From contig NZ_AJKI01000031.1 in the NCBI RefSeq assembly GCF_000259075.1, forward strand, positions 62,001 to 126,000: a stretch of DNA of 64,000 nt, in the 5' to 3' direction. The translations under genes were made by a program, and so were the position numbers. Of the stretch, positions 1 to 8,550 are shown one piece after another. The notes below the pieces were generated by a model. The model worked only from the letters and a program-made list of their open reading frames with translations. It was not told the origin of the DNA and made no database searches. The stretch's first letter is position 1; each line of letters begins with the position of its first letter. The DNA comes from Marinilabilia salmonicolor JCM 21150. GTDB taxonomy: Bacteria > Bacteroidota > Bacteroidia > Bacteroidales > Marinilabiliaceae.

Positions 1-1
1 T

Positions 2-283
2 GGGAATTATGAATGGCAACTCAACCTGAAAGCCCTGAGGGACAACCTTCAGGATGTCATGGATGGCTTTTCGGATTTGACACCACCTGCCGGAGTAAAA
101 ATGCCCGAAACCATCTTCATCAGAGGAGAAAAATCTCCTTACATACACGAAGACGACTCCCTGTCCATCAATAAATTTTTTCCAGGATCCCAGATTGTAA
201 ACATCCCCGGTGCAGGTCATTGGGTTCATGCAGAACAACATGACCTGTTCCTGAAAACTGTTAAATACTTTTTGGAAGTCTGA
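2..283 (+). CDS. Alpha/beta hydrolase, C-terminal part (YbfF/ABHD11-like)
   Basis: The reading frame is open from base 2 to a TGA at 281-283 with no start codon in view, so this is the last 93 or so residues of a gene cut by the window edge. The visible part has the end of an alpha/beta-hydrolase fold: the segment WQLNLKAL typical of the YbfF/ABHD11 esterase group, a beta strand ETIFIRGEKSPYI, and the motif GAGHWVHAEQ whose His would be the third member of the Ser-Asp/Glu-His triad. The nucleophile Ser lies outside the window. Family members hydrolyse small esters or thioesters in the cytoplasm; the substrate here cannot be told. A GC-rich hairpin (about 289-312) follows the stop but has no T-run. 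Confidence 0.75.
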   Translation, partial: GNYEWQLNLKALRDNLQDVMDGFSDLTPPAGVKMPETIFIRGEKSPYIHEDDSLSINKFFPGSQIVNIPGAGHWVHAEQHDLFLKTVKYFLEV

Positions 284-406
284 CCAAAACGCCCGGGGCT
301 TTAAGCACCGGGCAGCAACTATGCCCCATCGGCAATCAACAAATACAGATAGCCAGCCATCCAAAATATTAATAGTGCGAAAAAATACTATTTCACCAAC
401 GTACTG

Positions 407-1123
407 CTAAACAGAAACCACATTCTCCGGTTTAAGCAAAGGTTCACCTTTCAGCCGGAGAAACAACTGAGCCGTTGCCAGCACATCCTTTTCACAATAA
501 CGTGCAATACGCTCCACATCATCTTCCTCGTAATAAACAGAAGCCACCTGACTACCGTCAATATCATCTTTTGGAGATGGGATTCCCATGATGTGTGTAA
601 GCAAATTCAGTGAGGTATAATGCTTAAAATCTCCAAACTTCCAGAGATCCATGGTATCAATAAACTTGACCTCCCATGGTTTTTTGCCTGCCACATCCAG
701 AATATCCGGCAACTGCAGTCCGTTGATAAGAATCCTGCGGGCGATGTATGGAAAATCAAATTCTCTCACATTGTGTCCACAAATATTGGTTCCCGGGTGA
801 GATGTGAAGTTAGTCAGGGCAGCCGAAAACTCCTGCAGTAACTTCTTTTCATCATGACCAAAAAAAGATTTCACTCTCAGTGTTCTCTCTCCGTTTTCGG
901 CCTTAATGATGCCGGCCGAGATGCAAATAATCTTCCCAAATTCAGCATAAATGCCAGCCCGGACATAATCCTCTTCCGGTGTAACATCCGCACCGGATAT
1001 TTTAGAAGATTTTTTCTCCCACAAGGCTTTCATCGTATCATCAAGCATACCAAAAGCAGGATGCTCAGGCACCGTTTCAATATCGATGTACATTATTTTT
1101 TCGGATGCAATGTTGTTAAGCAT
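407..1123 (-). CDS. Predicted 3'-5' exonuclease of the PolB-like/DnaQ fold
   Basis: A 238-residue cytoplasmic protein. It carries the three exonuclease motifs of the DEDD superfamily: Exo I as YIDIET (D14, E16), Exo II as GHNVREFDFPYI with its Asp, and Exo III as YCEKDV near residue 215. The overall pattern matches the family described as 3'-5' exonuclease related to the exonuclease domain of DNA polymerase B (PF10108). These are metal-dependent nucleases; the cellular substrate is unknown. It starts with ATG at 1121-1123, and the next gene on the strand, udk, starts upstream with only a short gap (37 bp), so the two are probably co-transcribed. Confidence 0.8.
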   Translation of the reverse strand: MLNNIASEKIMYIDIETVPEHPAFGMLDDTMKALWEKKSSKISGADVTPEEDYVRAGIYAEFGKIICISAGIIKAENGERTLRVKSFFGHDEKKLLQEFSAALTNFTSHPGTNICGHNVREFDFPYIARRILINGLQLPDILDVAGKKPWEVKFIDTMDLWKFGDFKHYTSLNLLTHIMGIPSPKDDIDGSQVASVYYEEDDVERIARYCEKDVLATAQLFLRLKGEPLLKPENVVSV

Positions 1124-1160
1124 AACACAAGGTTTTAGCCTGATTTTTGAATAAGTAAAT

Positions 1161-1769
1161 TTAGGACAGGTTACGTTGAATAAAATGGGTGAGAATATTT
1201 ATGGCCACATGATTTTCACCTCCCTGGGGCACAATAAGATCTGCATATCGTTTACAGGGTTCAATAAATTGCAGGTGCATAGGCTTCACAGTCTTTTGAT
1301 ACCGGTTCAACACTTTTTCCACAGTTCGTCCGCGTTCTTCAATATCTCGCTGAATAACCCTCATCAAACGATCATCGGCCTCAGCATCCACAAACACCTT
1401 CAGATCCATCAACTTTCTCAGACCGGGATGGGTAAGCACCAAAATCCCCTCCACAATGACCACTTTAGTTGGACTTACAGAGATGGTCTCCTCTGAACGC
1501 AAACAGGAGAGATAAGAATAAACAGGTTGTTCTACAGGTTGATTGGCTTTTAGTTTTCGGATATGCTCCACCAAAAGATCAAACTCAATAGAATCGGGAT
1601 GATCAAAATTGATTTTTTGCCGCTCTTCCAGAGGCAGATGTCCGTTATCACGATAGTAAGAGTCCTGTGGCAGGAGCGCCACCTCTCCGGCAGGCAATTT
1701 TTCCATTATTTTTCGAACCACAGTGGTTTTCCCTGATCCGGTGCCTCCGGCAATGCCAATTACGAGCAT
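1161..1769 (-). CDS. udk: Uridine kinase
   Basis: A 202-residue P-loop kinase that phosphorylates uridine and cytidine to UMP/CMP in pyrimidine salvage. The Walker A loop is GGTGSGKTT at residues 8-16, followed by the family-typical PQDSYYRD (nucleoside-binding Asp) and NFDHPDSIEFDLL. Its length fits the bacterial Udk family. It starts with ATG at 1767-1769 and is divergent from the Dabb gene, with 72 bp of shared upstream DNA. The exonuclease gene follows 37 bp downstream on the same strand. Confidence 0.93.
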   Translation of the reverse strand: MLVIGIAGGTGSGKTTVVRKIMEKLPAGEVALLPQDSYYRDNGHLPLEERQKINFDHPDSIEFDLLVEHIRKLKANQPVEQPVYSYLSCLRSEETISVSPTKVVIVEGILVLTHPGLRKLMDLKVFVDAEADDRLMRVIQRDIEERGRTVEKVLNRYQKTVKPMHLQFIEPCKRYADLIVPQGGENHVAINILTHFIQRNLS

Positions 1770-1841
1770 ATGTTGTTTGATTTTTATATTTTTACGGCAC
1801 TAAATTACAACAGATGGTCAAATAATTAAAAGATAATACTC

Positions 1842-2141
1842 ATGATTAAGCACATTGTATTGTTCAAGTTCAAAGAAGATTTGCCTGCTGACGAGAAAAA
1901 AAACAAATCAGAAAGGATTAAAGCCGATTTAGAAGCACTGGTTGAAAAAGTTGAAACACTTCGTAAAATGGAGGTTGGAATCAACATCAATCCGGAGGAA
2001 GAATATAACCTGTCATTGGTTTCTGAATTCGATGATATGAAAGGGCTTAAGGCCTATGCGGTACATCCCGATCATGTGAAAGCAGGTGCTGCTATCAGAG
2101 AGATTCTGGAAAAACGGGCCTGTGTGGATTATGAGATATAA
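1842..2141 (+). CDS. Dabb family stress-responsive barrel protein
   Basis: A 99-residue protein beginning MIKHIVLFKFK, the usual N-terminus of the stress-responsive A/B barrel (Dabb, PF07876) family. It also has the conserved LVSEFDDMKGLKAYAVHPDH block, where the tyrosine and the H-P-x-H segment line the ferredoxin-like dimer. Bacterial members are small soluble proteins; no reaction has been established for most of them. It is a single-gene unit, divergent from udk and closed by a strong terminator starting at its stop codon. Confidence 0.85.
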   Translation: MIKHIVLFKFKEDLPADEKKNKSERIKADLEALVEKVETLRKMEVGININPEEEYNLSLVSEFDDMKGLKAYAVHPDHVKAGAAIREILEKRACVDYEI

Positions 2142-2183
2142 AAAAAACGCACGGCCGTAATTATCAGGTCGTGCGTTTTTTTA
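2142..2183. terminator. Bidirectional intrinsic terminator
   Basis: A stem of AAAAAACGCACGGCC pairing with GGTCGTGCGTTTTTT (one G-T pair) around a 10-base loop, with an A-run on the left and a T-run on the right. It can terminate both the Dabb gene (+) and the lysC-lysA transcript (-), whose stop lies at 2199. Confidence 0.9.
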
Positions 2184-2198
2184 TTTTTATCAAATCTC

Positions 2199-3356
2199 TT
2201 AAAAATCATCAGAATAAAACGCCTGAGGCTCTTCTCTCAGGTTGTATTTGGAAACCATAACCTCACCATAGGCGCCTGCACTTCGCAAAGCAACAAAATC
2301 GCCACGCTTCAGTTCGGGCAAATCAATGGCCTTCCCGAAGCTGTCGGATGATTCACAAATTGGCCCCACCACATCGTACCTGACAGTCTTTGAATCCCCG
2401 GAGGCAGACAGACTTTCAATTTTATGCTTGGCCTGATAGAGTGCAGGACGAATAAGATCGGTCATTCCGGCATCGATAATGGCAAAACGGGTTTTTACCC
2501 CTTCTTTCACATACAACACACGGGAAATCACATTTCCTGCCTGACCAACAACAGATCGTCCCAGTTCAAAATGCAACTCCTGCCCCGCTTTAAGCTTAAG
2601 AAAATCCTTAAAGACCTTGAAGTAAGAAGCAAAATCTGAGATTGGATTGTTTTGGGGATCGTCATAATCGATTCCGAAACCACCACCAACATTTATCACT
2701 TTGGGGAAAAGTTGTCTTGAAATAAACCACTCCTGCAATTCGTTAACTCTGATGCACAAATCCTTAAAGTTATCCAGATCCGTGATCTGTGAACCAATAT
2801 GGAAATGCATCCCTTCGAACTGAACGTTCTCCAACTCTTTCATCCTGTCCAATACTGATTCCAGATCCGGCATACTGATACCAAATTTATTTTCATCCAG
2901 TCCGGTGGTAATATAATGATGAGTATCCGCCTGGACATTTGGATTTATCCTGAATGCCACCCTGGCTTTCTTGCCATTCCTGGCCGCCAGCTCATTGATA
3001 ATTTCCAATTCAGGAAGCGACTCCACATTAAAACAATAAATATCGTGCTTCAGACCAAGTTCTATTTCCCAATCGGCTTTTCCCACACCTGCAAACACAA
3101 TCCCGTCGGGACTGAAGCCTACATCCAGTGCTTTTTGTATTTCATAACCACTGACACAGTCAATTCCAAAACCTTTGGAGCGGATTTTTTCCAAAACCCG
3201 GTCATTGGCATTGGCTTTTATAGCATAATGAACATGAAAATCATACTTCTCAGACTCTTTCTTTACAAGAGAAAGAGTGTTCTCCAGCAGATTCATGTCA
3301 TAATAATAAAACGGTGTTTTTAGTTCTTTAAATTTCTCTGTAGGAAAATTTGTCAT
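2199..3356 (-). CDS. lysA: Diaminopimelate decarboxylase
   Basis: A 385-residue PLP enzyme of the alanine-racemase fold III group that decarboxylates meso-diaminopimelate to L-lysine, the last step of lysine synthesis. Visible motifs: HYAIKAN with the PLP-binding lysine near residue 47, the FHIGSQI segment, the glycine loop NVGGGFGIDY that holds the PLP phosphate, and GPICESSD with the active-site cysteine contributed across the dimer. It lies 12 bp downstream of the aspartate kinase stop, so lysC-lysA form an operon covering the first and last steps of the pathway. Confidence 0.95.
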   Translation of the reverse strand: MTNFPTEKFKELKTPFYYYDMNLLENTLSLVKKESEKYDFHVHYAIKANANDRVLEKIRSKGFGIDCVSGYEIQKALDVGFSPDGIVFAGVGKADWEIELGLKHDIYCFNVESLPELEIINELAARNGKKARVAFRINPNVQADTHHYITTGLDENKFGISMPDLESVLDRMKELENVQFEGMHFHIGSQITDLDNFKDLCIRVNELQEWFISRQLFPKVINVGGGFGIDYDDPQNNPISDFASYFKVFKDFLKLKAGQELHFELGRSVVGQAGNVISRVLYVKEGVKTRFAIIDAGMTDLIRPALYQAKHKIESLSASGDSKTVRYDVVGPICESSDSFGKAIDLPELKRGDFVALRSAGAYGEVMVSKYNLREEPQAFYSDDF

Positions 3357-3368
3357 TCTGTAACTTGT

Positions 3369-4679
3369 TTAAAAAAGTTTTGCACTTAATGCCTGTAAAG
3401 CATCCTTTTTATCATTTGCATCCACCAGCAAGGAGATGTTATGCTCGCTTCCTCCATAAGAGATCATCCTGATGGGAATTTCCTTAAGTGCTTCAAAAAT
3501 CCGGTTGGCATACCCTTTATTTTCAGCTACCAGGTCGCCAACAACACAAACTATTACCTGGTCATAATCCACTTCCACAGTACTAAACTTCCTCAAATCA
3601 TCCAGTATCTCGTCGAGATGCCTGTCATTGTCAATGGTAACAGATACTCCCACCTCGGAAGTGGTAATCATATCGATGGGCGTTTTATAGCTTTCGAAAA
3701 TCTCAAAAACCTTTCTCAGGAAACCGAAAGCCAGCAACATACGTCCTGATTTAATCTTAATAGCAGTGATACCATCTTTGGCTGCAACGGCAGTTATCCG
3801 GTTTTTGTGCTGTGAAGAAGAAATCGTGGTTCCAACAGCTTCAGGATCCATAGTATTAAGTACTTTCACCGGTACATTGGCCAGTTTGGCAGGCAATACA
3901 CTGGTGGGGTGCAGGATTTTCGCTCCAAAATAGGCCAGCTCGGCGGCCTCATCAAACGAAATTTCAGCAATTGAGGTGGTGTTTTCCACAAATCGGGGAT
4001 CATTATTGTGCATCCCGTCAATATCAGTCCAGATCTGAATCTCCTCGACTTCTAAAGAAGCTCCGACCAGAGAGGCTGTATAATCACTCCCACCACGTTG
4101 AAGGTTGTCCACCTCACCAAATGCATTACGACAGATATACCCCTGCGTAATAAAAAGGTGAGTCCCTTCAAAATCACTCATGATGCGCTCCAGATTCTCC
4201 CGGATATAAACCGTATCCGGTTCATTATTCTTATTGGTACGCATAAAATCCAATGCCGGAAGTAACACCGAGTCATGTCCGTTCTCCTGAAGGTAAAAAT
4301 TAAAAAGTGCAGTGGTCAGCAACTCCCCCTGGGCCAGTACGGATTTCTCCTCAAAGACCGTAAACACATCCTTGGTGAAAGATTTTACGTAATCGAAATG
4401 CGATTTTACCAACTCCAGACCTTTATGCTTGAACTCTTCCTTTTTGAAAAGTTCGGCCACCGTGTTCAGGTAACCACGCTCAAGTCTGTTAATAACCTCA
4501 TTGGCACCGTCGTAATTTTTCTTGTATAAATAATTTGCTATTTCAACTAAACTGTTGGTTGTTCCCGACATTGCGGAGAGAACCACAATCTTACGGTCGG
4601 AACCGGTAATAAGGTCTGCCACTTCACGCATACGCTGTGCTGATCCTACTGATGTTCCGCCAAATTTTAGTACCTTCAT
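3369..4679 (-). CDS. lysC: Aspartate kinase (monofunctional)
   Basis: A 436-residue enzyme phosphorylating L-aspartate, the entry to lysine, threonine and methionine synthesis. The N-terminus MKVLKFGGTSVGS is the family signature, so I place the start at ATG 4677-4679. An ATG at 4733 would add 18 residues with no family counterpart. The central block has GFICR-like GYICRNAFGEV and the RGGSDYTA substrate motif. The C-terminal 140 or so residues form two ACT domains, expected to bind a feedback amino acid. It is the first gene of the lysC-lysA operon and has a plausible -7 box about 110 bp upstream. Confidence 0.94.
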   Translation of the reverse strand: MKVLKFGGTSVGSAQRMREVADLITGSDRKIVVLSAMSGTTNSLVEIANYLYKKNYDGANEVINRLERGYLNTVAELFKKEEFKHKGLELVKSHFDYVKSFTKDVFTVFEEKSVLAQGELLTTALFNFYLQENGHDSVLLPALDFMRTNKNNEPDTVYIRENLERIMSDFEGTHLFITQGYICRNAFGEVDNLQRGGSDYTASLVGASLEVEEIQIWTDIDGMHNNDPRFVENTTSIAEISFDEAAELAYFGAKILHPTSVLPAKLANVPVKVLNTMDPEAVGTTISSSQHKNRITAVAAKDGITAIKIKSGRMLLAFGFLRKVFEIFESYKTPIDMITTSEVGVSVTIDNDRHLDEILDDLRKFSTVEVDYDQVIVCVVGDLVAENKGYANRIFEALKEIPIRMISYGGSEHNISLLVDANDKKDALQALSAKLF

Positions 4680-4789
4680 AACTATAATATTTTCAAATTG
4701 CACATTGCCTGTAAATTTATTTCTTCCATTCATTTCCTAAATGAAAGTACTCAAACATCGCATGACAATTTAATCATTTTTACAGTCTG

Positions 4790-4797
4790 CAAAGTTA
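4790..4797 (-). promoter_or_regulatory. Candidate -7 box for lysC-lysA
   Basis: On the minus strand this reads TAACTTTG, a full match to the Bacteroidota primary-sigma -7 consensus TAnnTTTG. No clear TTTG -33 box lies 19-21 bp upstream. The resulting leader to the ATG at 4679 would be about 100 nt; I see no lysine-riboswitch (L-box) fold in it. Confidence 0.4.
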
Positions 4798-4982
4798 TAA
4801 ATTTTAACAAAAAAGACCTAATCCGCTAACAATTTCGCTCACACACAGTCTTTCTGAGAGGTAAAAGCACCAATCAATAAAGAAGGATTACACTCTGATA
4901 CATCTCTGTAGCACCCGACTGCAATACTTAACTAGTGTGGCAATTACTAAATTCCTTCACTAATTTAATAACTGACACACGA

Positions 4983-5144
4983 GTGTCAAGTCAAGCATTG
5001 TCTGACGGCCCAAGCCTTGCTCTTTCTAACTTGTGCTTCTCAAAAAAAGACTCACGTAGCTACGGCTAAGCTTACTTTTTTGTTGATTTGCACAAGGTGA
5101 TAAATAGCGGCAGCTTACCCGACATTCTACACTTGAATTGACAC
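4983..5144. repeat. Long imperfect palindrome, family C, copy 1
   Basis: This 162-bp intergenic element has outer arms GTGTCAAGTCAAG and CTTGAATTGACAC, nested inner arms CTTGTGC / GCACAAG and TCAAAAAAAG / CTTTTTTGTTGA, and the small palindrome CGTAGCTACG at its centre. A second element of the same architecture lies at 10022-10178. Neither is coding. The rest of the gap between lysC and manA (about 4800-4980) shows no further feature. Confidence 0.65.
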
Positions 5145-5151
5145 TAGCAGG

Positions 5152-5197
5152 AAAAAGGGGATTGATTCTCAGTCAATCCGACAATCAATCCCCTTTC
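5152..5197 (-). terminator. Intrinsic terminator of manA
   Basis: A perfect 14-bp stem, AAAGGGGATTGATT with AATCAATCCCCTTT, lies just past the manA stop. Read on the minus strand it is followed by a T-run. Confidence 0.88.
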
Positions 5198-5219
5198 TTC
5201 CTGTCTCAAAGGCTTAAAA

Positions 5220-6233
5220 TTACTTTTTAGACTCCGATTCAACATCCGGCATATGCACTTCAAGCATCTTGCATTTGTGCTCTGCCTTGATGGTAAATTC
5301 CTTTAAATCGGCAGGAACAAGCACAGTTTCTCCCATCTTAACGGACTCTTTCTGACCATCATTATAAATAATGTCAGCACTTCCTTCCATACACATCAGA
5401 ATTACAAACGAGTCAATCTCAAAAATATCTTTCCTGAGCTCGTGTCCTTTCAAGTCAATCAAACTGGTTACAAAATAAGGAGATTCCACGATCGCAGTAA
5501 TCTCATTTTCTTTGGCTTTATATTGAGTCCTGTACTCATCTCCCCCGGAGAAGTCAATAGCATCCAGAGCCTGAGCAGTATGCAGTTCACGGGCATTGCC
5601 CTCTGCATCTCTGCGATCAAAATCATAAATACGATAGGTCACATCGGAAGTTTGTTGAATCTCAGCAAGCAAGATGCCCTTCCCGATTGCATGCACCCGA
5701 CCGGCAGGTATAAAAAACACATCTCCCGGCTCCACCTCATGACTGGCAAGCAAATCATCCAGCTTCTTATTTTCCAAAGCTTTCAGATACTCCTCTTTTC
5801 CGGTATCCTTTTTAAAACCACTGATCAGGCTTGCTCCCTTATCGGCCTGCATGACGTACCACATTTCCGTTTTTCCGAAAGAATTGTGTCTGCTACGAGC
5901 CAGTTTGTCATCAGGATGAACCTGAATGGAAAGGACATCATTGGCATCAATAAACTTAATCAACAGAGGGAACTCATTTCCATACTTTTCAAAAACCTTA
6001 TCCCCTACCAGTTCGGACATATAAATTTCCAGCAATTCACTCAGCGAATTTCCCTTTAGAAAACCGTTGCTCACCACGGACACATCTCCGGGCACACCGC
6101 TCAACTCCCAGCTTTCGCCAATGTCAGTGACTTCTCCAATAGATTTATTCAAAACCGTATTTAGCTTAGTGCCGCCCCACAGTCTTTGTTTCAGAATCGG
6201 TTCAAATTTTAACGGATAAAGTTTTCTTTCCAT
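5220..6233 (-). CDS. manA: Mannose-6-phosphate isomerase, class I
   Basis: A 337-residue zinc enzyme of the cupin fold interconverting mannose-6-phosphate and fructose-6-phosphate, supplying GDP-mannose precursors or taking mannose into glycolysis. It shows the class I short-form features: LWGGTKL at the N-terminus, ESWELSG, the zinc-ligand block SIQVHPDD, GKTEMWYV with a further ligand, and FFIPAGRVHAIGKG with the metal-binding His and catalytic region. It stands alone, with its own candidate promoter upstream and a terminator downstream. Confidence 0.93.
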   Translation of the reverse strand: MERKLYPLKFEPILKQRLWGGTKLNTVLNKSIGEVTDIGESWELSGVPGDVSVVSNGFLKGNSLSELLEIYMSELVGDKVFEKYGNEFPLLIKFIDANDVLSIQVHPDDKLARSRHNSFGKTEMWYVMQADKGASLISGFKKDTGKEEYLKALENKKLDDLLASHEVEPGDVFFIPAGRVHAIGKGILLAEIQQTSDVTYRIYDFDRRDAEGNARELHTAQALDAIDFSGGDEYRTQYKAKENEITAIVESPYFVTSLIDLKGHELRKDIFEIDSFVILMCMEGSADIIYNDGQKESVKMGETVLVPADLKEFTIKAEHKCKMLEVHMPDVESESKK

Positions 6234-6262
6234 AATATCAAAAATGCTTTTACTGTGAAATG

Positions 6263-6291
6263 CAAATATACCAAATAGATTGTCGCATCAA
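6263..6291 (-). promoter_or_regulatory. Candidate promoter of manA
   Basis: On the minus strand the sequence is TTG, 18 bases, TATATTTG. The -7 box matches TAnnTTTG exactly and sits about 30 bp upstream of the manA ATG. Confidence 0.55.
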
Positions 6292-6481
6292 GCAATCTGT
6301 GATATATTACCACCGGATTTTAAGAAGATTCTACAAATTGCTTTTGCAACAATAAATAATCTTTGATGCCTGCTATAGAAACAAATTACTTCCAGATGTT
6401 AGCAAGCTACAATTATTATAAGGAATATAGCGAAGCAGTAAAACAGTCTAATCTGCTTTTTCAAAATTCAATTTATTTTAA

Positions 6482-6654
6482 CCTGAACTTTTCCTAAATT
6501 ATCTATTACAATGTTCAACTACCGGCTAAATACGGGCGTCCTCAAGAAAATTAACTTGAAAATAAAATATTATTCCCTTCATCAATTTTCTTTGCGGTTC
6601 CCATATTTATTGGTATTTGAGCATCTCATAACGAAAACTTATGAATAGACCAGG
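6482..6654. repeat. MITE-like palindromic repeat, family A, copy 1
   Basis: This 173-bp element runs from CCTG to CAGG with imperfect inverted arms of about 55 bp and a central stretch that can also pair. It is clearly homologous to 22689-22862; roughly four in five positions agree by eye. Shared landmarks are TAAATTATCTATTAC, GGCGTCCTCAA, ATCAATTTTCT, TTTATTGGTATTT and CATCTCATAACGAAAACT. It is non-coding and occupies most of the manA-engB gap; the remaining bases there show only the two promoters. Confidence 0.85.
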
Positions 6655-6777
6655 TTAAGGCCGGATAAAGCTTATCACTGTTCTCCAATCATTCCCTTTT
6701 ATGTTTTTACTGATTCAAAAATCAGGAACGTTTCATTCTTTTACAAAGAAAATTTATTATCAAACCAAAAAACATCA

Positions 6778-6785
6778 TATTTTTG
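6778..6785 (+). promoter_or_regulatory. Candidate -7 box of engB
   Basis: TATTTTTG fits TAnnTTTG. It ends only 10 bp before the engB ATG, so the transcript would have a leader of about five bases, close to leaderless. Confidence 0.45.
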
Positions 6786-6795
6786 CAAAAAAAAA

Positions 6796-7395
6796 ATGCG
6801 AATAACCGAAGCATCATTTCTTACAAGCAGTGCCAATCCGAAAGATTGTCCTGCCCCAAATAAGCCCGAGTATGCATTCATTGGGCGCTCCAATGTAGGA
6901 AAGTCATCGCTTCTGAATATGCTCTGTGACCGCAGAAAACTGGCCAAAATATCAGGAACTCCAGGAAAAACAAGACTTATCAATCATTTTCTTATCAACA
7001 ACAGTTGGTATATGGTCGATCTGCCCGGATACGGATATGCCAAGCTCTCCAAGTCAGAACGGGAGAAATTCAAGAAGATGATTGAGGGGTACCTTACCGA
7101 TCGAACAAACCTATCCAACCTGTTTGTGCTGATTGACAGCCGGCATGCACCAATTCAGGCAGACCTGGATTTCATGCAGAACATGGGAATTAAAGGGGTC
7201 CCCTTTGCGGTAGTATTTACCAAGACCGACAAACTGAAACCCGCACAACTGGAAGACAACATCACCAAATACAAAGAAAGACTTCTTGAAGACTGGGAGG
7301 AATTGCCTCCGATATTTCTGACCTCCTCTTCCACAAGGCAGGGGCAGGAAGAGCTTCTTTCTTACATTGAGAAAATTAACAAAAATCAGATTTAA
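6796..7395 (+). CDS. engB: Ribosome biogenesis GTPase YsxC/EngB
   Basis: A 199-residue TRAFAC GTPase needed for late 50S subunit assembly. G motifs are all present: G1 GRSNVGKSS (about residues 31-39), G2 TPGKT, G3 DLPGYG, G4 FTKTDK, and a G5-like TSSS. It begins MRITEASF, as the family normally does, so the start at 6796 is right although the inferred leader is very short. It is monocistronic or leads into the prs region; prs has its own -7 box 118 bp downstream. Confidence 0.93.
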   Translation: MRITEASFLTSSANPKDCPAPNKPEYAFIGRSNVGKSSLLNMLCDRRKLAKISGTPGKTRLINHFLINNSWYMVDLPGYGYAKLSKSEREKFKKMIEGYLTDRTNLSNLFVLIDSRHAPIQADLDFMQNMGIKGVPFAVVFTKTDKLKPAQLEDNITKYKERLLEDWEELPPIFLTSSSTRQGQEELLSYIEKINKNQI

Positions 7396-7435
7396 ACTAT
7401 TACTTTATAACAATATATGTTACTTTAGTAAGAAT

Positions 7436-7468
7436 TTACCGTTAAACAGGTATTTTTCCTTACCTTTG
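7436..7468 (+). promoter_or_regulatory. Candidate promoter of prs
   Basis: TTAC, 21 bases, TACCTTTG. The -7 box is a full TAnnTTTG match; the -33 is weak. It would give a leader of about 40 nt. Confidence 0.45.
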
Positions 7469-7513
7469 CAACCAGAATTCGCTACTGAATATAACTGATA
7501 AACAGGACTTTAA

Positions 7514-8452
7514 ATGCCACCTAAAGCACCAATCAAATTATTCTCGGGAACCAACACCCGCTATCTTGCCGAAAAAATCAGTCTTTGTAATGGAAGAGAA
7601 CTGGGAAACATTAATCTGACACGTTTTAGTGACGGAGAATTCACCACTGCTTATGAGGAAACCATAAGAGGGTCGCATGTTTTCCTTATCCAATCCACTT
7701 TTCCACCATCGGACAATCTTTTTGAGTTGCTGATGATGATAGATGCAGCCAAACGGGCTTCTGCTTACAAACTGGTAGCCGTGATGCCATATTTTGGCTT
7801 TGCCCGTCAGGACCGTAAAGACAAACCAAGAGTGGCCATTGGAGCCAAGCTGGTAGCCGATTTACTGACCACTGCCGGAGTGGACCGCATCATCACGATG
7901 GATTTACACGCAGATCAGATTCAGGGATTTTTTGATATCCCCGTGGATCATCTATATGCAAGCGGAATTTTCGTGCCTCATATCCGCAAATTGAACCTGG
8001 AAAACCTGGTCATTGCTTCGCCCGATGTGGGTGGCTCCAAAAGGGCCAACACTTACGCCAAGTTCCTGGATGCCCCCATGGTTATTTGCCACAAACATCG
8101 CTCCAAGGCCAACGTGGTAGATGAAATGAGAATCATCGGTGATGTGTCCGGAAAAAATGTAATCATTGTGGACGACATGGTGGATACAGCAGGTACGCTC
8201 ACCAAAGCTGCTGACATGATGCTTGAACAAGGTGCAACCAGTGTGCGCGCATTCGCAACTCATGCGGTTCTTTCCGGTCCTGCTTACGAGAACATCGAGA
8301 AATCAAGCATCTGTGAGATTTATGTAACGGATTCCATTCCTTTGAGGAAAAAATCAGAGAAAATTAAGGTGCTCTCGGCCGCTCAATTATTCGCCGACAC
8401 CATTGATAAAGTTTATAATTATCAATCCATAAGTACGCAATTTGTAATTTAA
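7514..8452 (+). CDS. prs: Ribose-phosphate pyrophosphokinase (PRPP synthase)
   Basis: A 312-residue class I enzyme making PRPP from ribose-5-phosphate and ATP, the precursor for purines, pyrimidines, NAD, histidine and tryptophan. Visible motifs: the catalytic flexible-loop region FARQDRKDKPR, ITMDLHADQIQGFF with the metal/ATP-binding His, SPDVGGSKRA, and the PRPP loop VIVDDMVDTAGT near residues 214-225. It is followed by rplY, pth and an S4 gene, an order commonly seen in Bacteroidota. Confidence 0.95.
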   Translation: MPPKAPIKLFSGTNTRYLAEKISLCNGRELGNINLTRFSDGEFTTAYEETIRGSHVFLIQSTFPPSDNLFELLMMIDAAKRASAYKLVAVMPYFGFARQDRKDKPRVAIGAKLVADLLTTAGVDRIITMDLHADQIQGFFDIPVDHLYASGIFVPHIRKLNLENLVIASPDVGGSKRANTYAKFLDAPMVICHKHRSKANVVDEMRIIGDVSGKNVIIVDDMVDTAGTLTKAADMMLEQGATSVRAFATHAVLSGPAYENIEKSSICEIYVTDSIPLRKKSEKIKVLSAAQLFADTIDKVYNYQSISTQFVI

Positions 8453-8456
8453 TTAT

Positions 8457-8464
8457 TACCTTTG
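8457..8464 (+). promoter_or_regulatory. Candidate -7 box upstream of rplY
   Basis: TACCTTTG fits TAnnTTTG and begins just after the prs stop. The inferred leader of about 80 nt contains small inverted repeats (GCGGCCGCC..GGCG; ATTAAG..CTTAAT), so the ribosomal protein gene may have its own transcript and a structured leader. Confidence 0.4.
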
Positions 8465-8550
8465 CGGCCGCCAAAATGGCGTAGTGTGATGGGAGATTAA
8501 GGTTTCACATTACAATCTTAATTTTGAGTAACACATTCAAAAACAAAAAG

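Noticed and set aside
4680-4980. Possible lysine riboswitch ahead of lysC
   Set aside because: The expected five-helix L-box with its conserved junction sequences is not visible; the leader has only weak small hairpins.
5442-6059. 205-codon frame opposite manA
   Set aside because: It lies entirely within a clear mannose-6-phosphate isomerase and has no recognisable domain.
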